Positions 1 through 5,700 of a DNA stretch of 7,473 bases are shown here, in pieces. Position numbers and translations under genes: made by a program. The DNA lies in NCBI GenBank assembly GCA_002402125.1, contig NVVG01000187.1:1159-8631 (forward strand), given 5' to 3'. The notes beneath the pieces were generated by a model. It saw nothing but the letters and a program-made list of their open reading frames with translations. It was not told where the DNA came from and made no database searches. Every line of letters begins with the position of its first letter. Position 1 is the stretch's first letter. This DNA comes from Moraxellaceae bacterium (lineage in GTDB: Bacteria; Pseudomonadota; Gammaproteobacteria; Pseudomonadales; Ketobacteraceae).

Positions 1-21
1 AAAGGTGTTAGTAGGGATAAC

Positions 22-2097
22 GTGGTCACTCAAAAAGTTGCAGCAGTCGACAAAGCGGCTGAACTTGCGTCTATACGGCTATTACAAGTGGAAGCTACCG
101 TTGCCAAAAGTGAAAAAGTGACCGCTAACCCTGCACCTGAGGTGCAACAGAGCACCCGTTCAAAAACCAGTTCAAGCGCCCAAACGACTCCTCCACCCTC
201 TCAGCCAACCCTAGAGTCTAAAGCGACCAGTCAACCACAAAAACCTATTTACAACGCTACCATTGTATTTAATCGCCAAGGTGCTCAACAGATCACACCT
301 GCAGCAACGTCATCTCAGGTTTCAGCGACATCGACACCAGCCCCCTCTACACCAGCAAACGCACCTGTTGCCACACAGCTTACCCCAGAGGTAATCCAAC
401 GCATCAATCAGGGTTTACTGACCATTGTGAGGATCACCACCGACTTACCACTTTCTACCGGTGATAAGCTGTTGGTGAACTCAAGTGCACCGGGCAGCGT
501 TGCACCCGGCACATCAAAAACCTCTAGCACCCAAAAAACCACAGCCACACCACACCTTGAACTTAAAAGTTTGCAAGCTATACCAACACTGCAAAGAACT
601 CAACAAACAATCCTCAATCTAGTCAGACTGCTAATTCCAACTCAAAATAGCTATAGCCCGTTGCTTAACAATATTTTAACGCTTGCACCAGAAAAGACGA
701 CCACCCCGCTCGCTGGTAATATCAATACACCAGAAAACGCGGAGAGGATGTTCAAACAATTGCCGCCCGATGTACAAAGAGCCATTACTCGCATCGCCCA
801 GAACCTTCCAAATACCACATCACTTAATTCCGCCGACGCCGTCAAACAGGCATTTAAACACAGCGGGATATTTTTTGAGTCTGAGCTCAAACCGAAAAAG
901 GCAAATACCCCATTATCATCCAGCCCGCCCGCCGCAACTAATGAAAGCGGCAAAACCTCTCCTAACGTTCCCGGCGTAAAAACGGGTATCTCGCCAACGG
1001 ACTTTAAACACCAACTGCTTAACTTAGAAAAAACCCTTGTTGCGGCACTACCCTCAAGAGATGCCAAAGCGGTGGTAGGTTTGGAAACCCGAACGGAAGC
1101 AAGAGTGGAATCAAAGGTAGATACCAAAGTGGATGGGAAAACCGCCATAAAAACGGCTGCGTCACAAAACATTGCCGACAAATCTACTGTACTATCTAAT
1201 CCGTCAGAACTATCTAAACCATCAGAACTATCTAAACCATCAAAACTCTCTAAACCATCAGCACTACCTAATCCAACAGTACTATCCAAACCAACGGATG
1301 CACCGGTCCTGACCGAAAAGCAATTGTTAGAAGTCATAGCCAAAATTGCCAAGAAACGCAATCCAGAAGTCACCGTTAGAATTCAAGAAAAACTTCAAGG
1401 CGAAAAAATATCGCCAACACACACAACCAAACGCTCGACAACACCCTCATCAACAAAACACTCATCCCACGAACCTGCCGCAATCAAGGCGTACCAAGCA
1501 CAATCTAACCCAACGTCACTTAGTGGCATCCCTCCGCTACCGGGACAAATTGCCACGCAAGCACAAACCAACATGCCAGCAACACTAAAAGGTGACGAGA
1601 TTGCAGATGCTTTGGTAAAAATTTTGCTAAAACAAACACAGGCTTCTATTAATCGATTACAGCTACATCAACTGTCTACCGTCGCAGCACACATTGATGA
1701 AGGTTCACAAGCTGCCCAAGCCCCCGTTAGCTTTGATTTACCTATCTTACATTTTTCTCAACTGACACTCTTTCATTTCCATATCGAAGAAGAACATCAT
1801 GAAAATGATGATGAAAAAGACACCGAGCAGGACAAAAAATGGAATGTCTCCATGGGGTTTGACATCGAGGGCCTCGGAGAGATGTTTTGTGACTTAAGTT
1901 TAATCAACACCAATGTCTATGTGCAATTTTGGGCAAAGGAAAAAGACACCGTCAGTCGGGCAAAATCCTACTTCGATATATTACAAAACAACCTAAAAGA
2001 AATCGGTGTCACGGTAAAAGAACTCGAATGTACCGAAGGTATGCCGCCCCAGCAAGAATCAACATTGCGCCAAACGCTGATTGACATAGAAACATAA
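22..2097 (+). CDS. fliK: FliK-family flagellar hook-length control protein
   Basis: Likely hook-length ruler and export switch: known FliK proteins pass through the flagellar type III apparatus and their C-domain contacts FlhB to stop hook-subunit export. Visible in the 691 aa: a Pro/Thr/Ser/Gln-rich start (about 1-125); a short conserved-looking segment near 132-155 (DLPLSTGDKLLV); a helical part (about 179-340) with the SGIFFESEL motif at 281-289, resembling the SGLFLEA-type motif of pseudomonad-like FliK proteins, and DFKHQLLNLEKTL at 327-339; a low-complexity linker with hexapeptide repeats at 390-425; and a C-terminal Flg_hook-like domain (about 571-675) interrupted by an acidic stretch at 589-606. 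It is much longer than enteric FliK (about 400 aa), mostly from linkers. The GTG start follows an AGGG at 14-17 region, but the frame is open to the window edge, so the true start may lie upstream. It probably forms an operon with the FlhB-like gene 38 bases on. Family assignment is fairly sure; being the sole FliK of the cell is not. Confidence 0.8.
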   Translation: MVTQKVAAVDKAAELASIRLLQVEATVAKSEKVTANPAPEVQQSTRSKTSSSAQTTPPPSQPTLESKATSQPQKPIYNATIVFNRQGAQQITPAATSSQVSATSTPAPSTPANAPVATQLTPEVIQRINQGLLTIVRITTDLPLSTGDKLLVNSSAPGSVAPGTSKTSSTQKTTATPHLELKSLQAIPTLQRTQQTILNLVRLLIPTQNSYSPLLNNILTLAPEKTTTPLAGNINTPENAERMFKQLPPDVQRAITRIAQNLPNTTSLNSADAVKQAFKHSGIFFESELKPKKANTPLSSSPPAATNESGKTSPNVPGVKTGISPTDFKHQLLNLEKTLVAALPSRDAKAVVGLETRTEARVESKVDTKVDGKTAIKTAASQNIADKSTVLSNPSELSKPSELSKPSKLSKPSALPNPTVLSKPTDAPVLTEKQLLEVIAKIAKKRNPEVTVRIQEKLQGEKISPTHTTKRSTTPSSTKHSSHEPAAIKAYQAQSNPTSLSGIPPLPGQIATQAQTNMPATLKGDEIADALVKILLKQTQASINRLQLHQLSTVAAHIDEGSQAAQAPVSFDLPILHFSQLTLFHFHIEEEHHENDDEKDTEQDKKWNVSMGFDIEGLGEMFCDLSLINTNVYVQFWAKEKDTVSRAKSYFDILQNNLKEIGVTVKELECTEGMPPQQESTLRQTLIDIET
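1189..1296 (+). repeat. Six tandem 18-bp units encoding LSKPS-like hexapeptides
   Basis: Six in-frame 18-base units lie at 1189-1206, 1207-1224, 1225-1242, 1243-1260, 1261-1278 and 1279-1296. They encode VLSNPS, ELSKPS, ELSKPS, KLSKPS, ALPNPT and VLSKPT, at residues 390-425 of the FliK-like protein. The middle three units are nearly identical in DNA, differing by a few bases, while the outer ones have drifted. This pattern suggests recent expansion by slippage or unequal exchange from a central unit. The repeat lies in the linker between the conserved central part and the C-terminal domain, where a length change would keep both domains intact. Confidence 0.9.
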
Positions 2098-2123
2098 ATC
2101 AACACGACTATTTGAGAAATATT

Positions 2124-2126
2124 AGG
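2124..2126 (+). promoter_or_regulatory. Shine-Dalgarno AGG deciding the start of the FlhB-like gene
   Basis: The sequence TTAGG ends nine bases before the ATG at 2136. The same frame could also start at a TTG at 2112, eight codons upstream, but that start has no comparable purine-rich site at a good distance. ATG 2136 is therefore preferred. Confidence 0.55.
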
Positions 2127-2135
2127 CATCACTTT

Positions 2136-2477
2136 ATGCAAAAAAAGCCTGAACAAGACAACAACAAACCAACCCAAGCTGTCGCATTGACCTACGACGG
2201 ATGTCACGCACCCTTCATTAGCGCAACCGGTGATAGCGACATTGCAGAAGAAATATTGCGTATAGCCCAAGCACATGAAGTCCCTATCTATGAAAATAAA
2301 GAACTGGTAAATATACTATCACAATTAGAATTAGGTGATGAAATTCCTGAATTGTTATATCGAACCATCGCCGAAATCATTAGTTTTGTCTATCTTCTCA
2401 AAGACAAGACACCGGAAAACTATTCCACTGAGGCCAACCAACCAGCCCCTGATAACAGCACCCCAAAATTAATCTGA
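2136..2477 (+). CDS. Stand-alone FlhB C-terminal domain-like protein (EscU/YscU/FlhB family, no cleavage motif)
   Basis: A 113-aa cytosolic protein with no membrane segment, matching only the C-terminal cytoplasmic domain of the FlhB/YscU export-switch family. Family landmarks are visible in order: AVALTYD at 15-21, an HAPFISATG block corresponding to the usual APxxxAKG, a helix DIAEEILRIAQAHEVPIYEN, then LELGDEIPELLYRTIAEIISFVY near the end. In true FlhB and YscU the segment before AVAL is NPTHY, where the chain cuts itself between N and P. Here it reads NKPTQ (residues 10-14), so no N-P bond exists and self-cleavage is not expected. Similar short FlhB-like proteins are known (called FhlB, FlhX or YlqH), and some can partly replace the FlhB C-domain. 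The gene follows the FliK-like gene by 38 bases, which fits a FliK/FlhB-C partnership. The ATG was chosen over an upstream TTG at 2112 because of the AGG at 2124. The tail after about residue 95 is polar and probably disordered. Confidence 0.85.
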   Translation: MQKKPEQDNNKPTQAVALTYDGCHAPFISATGDSDIAEEILRIAQAHEVPIYENKELVNILSQLELGDEIPELLYRTIAEIISFVYLLKDKTPENYSTEANQPAPDNSTPKLI

Positions 2478-2512
2478 CGGGATAACAAGGAGGTTCACCC
2501 AATACTCCCGTC
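2476..2512 (+). terminator. Possible weak stem-loop at the end of the flagellar gene pair
   Basis: GACGGGA at 2476-2482 is the exact reverse complement of TCCCGTC at 2506-2512. The left arm overlaps the TGA stop of the FlhB-like gene. The loop is 23 bases and no T-run follows (CAAAATAC instead), so this is not a standard intrinsic terminator. It may be a chance repeat or an mRNA 3'-end structure. A change of transcription unit is nevertheless likely here, because the next gene is functionally unrelated and 231 bases away. Confidence 0.25.
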
Positions 2513-2578
2513 CAAAATACCAATCGCAATACCTCGAAGTGCGAAACTCACACAAACCGAAATAAGAAACTCTTCTTA

Positions 2579-2584
2579 TATAAT
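2579..2584 (+). promoter_or_regulatory. Possible -10 box for the autotransporter gene
   Basis: A perfect TATAAT lies 124 bases before the autotransporter start. The hexamer 17 bases upstream (2556-2561, ACCGAA) is a poor match to TTGACA, so only the -10 half supports it. If used, it would give a leader of roughly 115-120 bases. A second candidate, TATACT at 2667-2672, sits in an AT-rich tract closer to the gene, and the region is rich in such words by composition. No clear operator palindrome was seen. Confidence 0.3.
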
Positions 2585-2708
2585 CAAACCTGCTTAAAAA
2601 TGCAACTGTATACAAAACAACCACAAAATGTAGCCGTCCGTTACCTTAGTTCTGTTCTTATCGACATATACTTTATACCTATTCTTTATATCTTATACGA
2701 GTGACTGA

Positions 2709-5700
2709 ATGTTAGGTAATAGATGTACTAACAGCGCATTATTGTGCGTCCTATTCTTATGGACTTTTTTCGCCGGAGGCTACGCAAACGCAACCTCCGC
2801 CTATGCACCGAAAACAACCATTTCGATGTCGACAGGCACTGTTATTGCCGACGGGGTCACAACCAGCACAATTACCGTACAAGCGAAAAAATTCCTGTTT
2901 GGCAACATTACCAGCGGCGGTGATACCATCGTGCTATGGACAAGCTATAGTTCGAGTATTTTCGCAAGCCCTGGTGGCAACGCAACGATCAGTAGCATTA
3001 CCGACAATAATAACGGCAGCTACACCGCAACAATCACTAGCACGGTCGCAGAAACTGTCTACGTACATGGCAGCCTAAACGGTACCCAAGCAACAGGTTT
3101 TAGTTCGGTAGGTTGGATTACTTTTGTTGCTGGCCCTGCGGCAATAAGCAACTCAATTGTAACCGTATCCGCCGCATCCATTTCTGCTGATAGTGCATCA
3201 GCCTCCACTGTTACCGTACAAACTATCGATGCCCAAGGTAACTACCTAACAACCGGAGGTGACCCAGTTGCTGTTTCCGTAGATGGCAGCGCGTCAGTGA
3301 GTAACTTCACCGACCATGGCAATGGCACTTACACCGCAACCATAACCAATTCGGTAATTGAGTCTACTAACGTAGGTGTAACATTAGGGGGCACTGCTAT
3401 TGCGGCTACCGAAACCGTAGATTTTATTGCCGGCACCCCGCCTACTATTGCGAATAATAACGGCGCTACATTTAGCGAAGGCTCTACTCAGGCCATCACT
3501 AACTCCATGTTAGCGGCAACCGATGCAGACTCCACCATCAGCGCCCTAGCCTTCACCGTTACCAGCACAACGGCTAACGGCTACATTACGCTAAACAATT
3601 CTCCTGCCACTAATTTCACCCAGGATGACATTAACAATGGACGGGTTAAATTTGTGCACGACCATAGCAACACAACCTCAGCGGGGTTCGATTTCTATGT
3701 AGAAGATGGGCTTTATCAGTCAAATACGGAGAGTTTCGCGATAACCATATCCCCCGTCGATGATGACATACCCACCTTGCTGACTAACAATGGCACGTCG
3801 GGGCTCGAGGGTGGCAACATTACAATAGATTCAAGCCACCTGCTTGCTACCGACTCCGAAGCTAACGATAACGATATTACCTATGAAATTAGCAATATCG
3901 TCAATGGCACAGTCGAATGCACCTGCTGGTTTTGGTCCGTTACTAACTTCACCCAGGGGCAACTCAATGCAAACCAGGTTTATTTCGTACACGATGATAG
4001 CAACACCCTCACAGGAGGGTTTGACTTCGCTGTCAGGGATCCAAATAACAACTACGTAGCGTCATCGCAGAGTTTCTCCATCGCTATCACTGCGGTAGAT
4101 GATGATATTCCCACCGTAGTGAATAACGCTGGCCCCACCATCAACGAAGGCAGCACTGACATTACTATCACTAGCGCCATGTTAAGTGCCACCGATAGCG
4201 ACAGCTCTGATAGCACATTAATTTACACGATCACTAGTGAGAATAACGGCAGCATCTCCGTCAATGGGGGGAGTGCGACCAGCTTTACACCCGGCGATCT
4301 CGCTAACAACGTTGTTGAGTACTCTCATGACGACAGCAACACCACGACTGGCGGCTTTAACTTCACCGTAAAAGACCCCGCCAATAACGAAGGGACTGGC
4401 CAGGCATTTGTCTTCGCTATTACTCCTATTGACGATGACACCGCCACGATCGACATTAACACAGGCTCAATCGTCACCGAAGGTGAAAGCCTCACTATAA
4501 CTAACACAATGCTCACAACTAACGATACCGATACCGCTGCCAACAACCTAACCTACACTGTCACTAATGAAGTCAATGGCAGCATTACCCTGAACAGTGT
4601 TACCGCTAGTAGCTTTACTCAGGACGACATCAACAACAACTTCGTTATGTATGTACACGACGGTAGCAACACAATAACCGGTAGTTTTGACTTTACGGTG
4701 AAGGACCCCGCCAACAACCAACCCGCTGCTGAAACCTTTACCCTGACAGTAACCGCGACCGATGACAATACAGCCACCATCGTCAACAATACCGGCACAG
4801 ACGTTGATGAAGGCAGCAGTGTTGTTATCAGCAACATATTTTTAAGTGCTTCTGATGTTGATACTGCGGACAGCTCACTGATCTTCACCGTCAGTAACGA
4901 AAGCAATGGTAGCATTACCGTCAAGAATGTTGCTGCCAGTAGCTTTACCCAAAATGATATTGACAACGACCACGTTGAGTTTGTACAGGATGGTAGTAAT
5001 ACTACTGCCGGAGGTTTTGATTTTACGGTAAAAGATCCTGCCGATAACGAACTCACAGGCCAAAGCTTTGCTATCACCATCAACTTTGTCAACGACAACC
5101 CTATCGCAATTGCCGATAGCGCTGCCCTCAACGAGGGTGACAGTGTTACCATCGATCTACGCAGCAATGATAATGACGAGGAAACCGCCACCGGCAGTTT
5201 AATCGTTACCAATCTGAGCTTGGCGAATAACGGAACGCTTACTAACAATAATGATGGTAGCGTAACCTATACCCATGACGGCAGTGAAACCACAAGCGAC
5301 AGTTTTACCTATACCATTAATGATGGAGGCTTAGACTCGGCACCTGCCACCGTAACCATTACTATCGGGGCCATAAATGACACTCCCTCAATAGAGAACA
5401 ACGTCTTACCCTCGATTGCCGAAGGTACCGTCCTCGCCCTTACTAACACCCTATTAAAAGCTGTTGATGTCGACACCGACGACACGACTCTGATATATGC
5501 CATAAGCAACGTAGTTAACGGTATCGTCACAGTAAGCGGCGTCACTGTTAGCAGCTTCAGCCAGGGGGACATTGATGCTGGCACGGTGCAATTCGAACAC
5601 AATGATAGCAACACCATTATCGCTGAATTTGATTTCACGGTGAGTGATGGCATCGACACCCTCACCGGCCAGAATTTTTCAATTACTATTATCCCCTTAG

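Noticed and set aside
651..1373. A 240-codon minus-strand open frame inside the FliK-like gene, with DGLDSS repeats.
   Set aside because: The repeats are the reverse reading of the LSKPS-coding units. It is a shadow of the sense gene's composition.
2139..2147. CAA AAA AAG just after the FlhB-like start, matching the A_AAA_AAG type of -1 frameshift heptamer in phase.
   Set aside because: It lies at codons 2-4, no downstream stem is evident, and the zero frame gives the complete family domain, so programmed shifting has no apparent purpose.
2478..2708. A small RNA or riboswitch in the intergenic region.
   Set aside because: No conserved riboswitch core or strong terminator hairpin with T-run could be recognised; only one 7-bp inverted repeat was found.
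2803..3078. A 91-codon plus-strand open frame overlapping the start of the autotransporter in another frame.
   Set aside because: The overlapping frame encodes a recognisable signal peptide and Ig-like domain; this one shows no domain and no ribosome-binding site.
4619..5248. A 209-codon open frame on the minus strand, with other shorter ones at 4325-4546, 5309-5809, 6068-6367 and 6554-6958, all inside the autotransporter gene.
   Set aside because: They run opposite to a clearly coding repeat array, their protein is a hydrophobic Val/Leu/Ser mix that mirrors the Thr/Ser/Asn/Asp codons of the real gene, and no start site or family match is visible.
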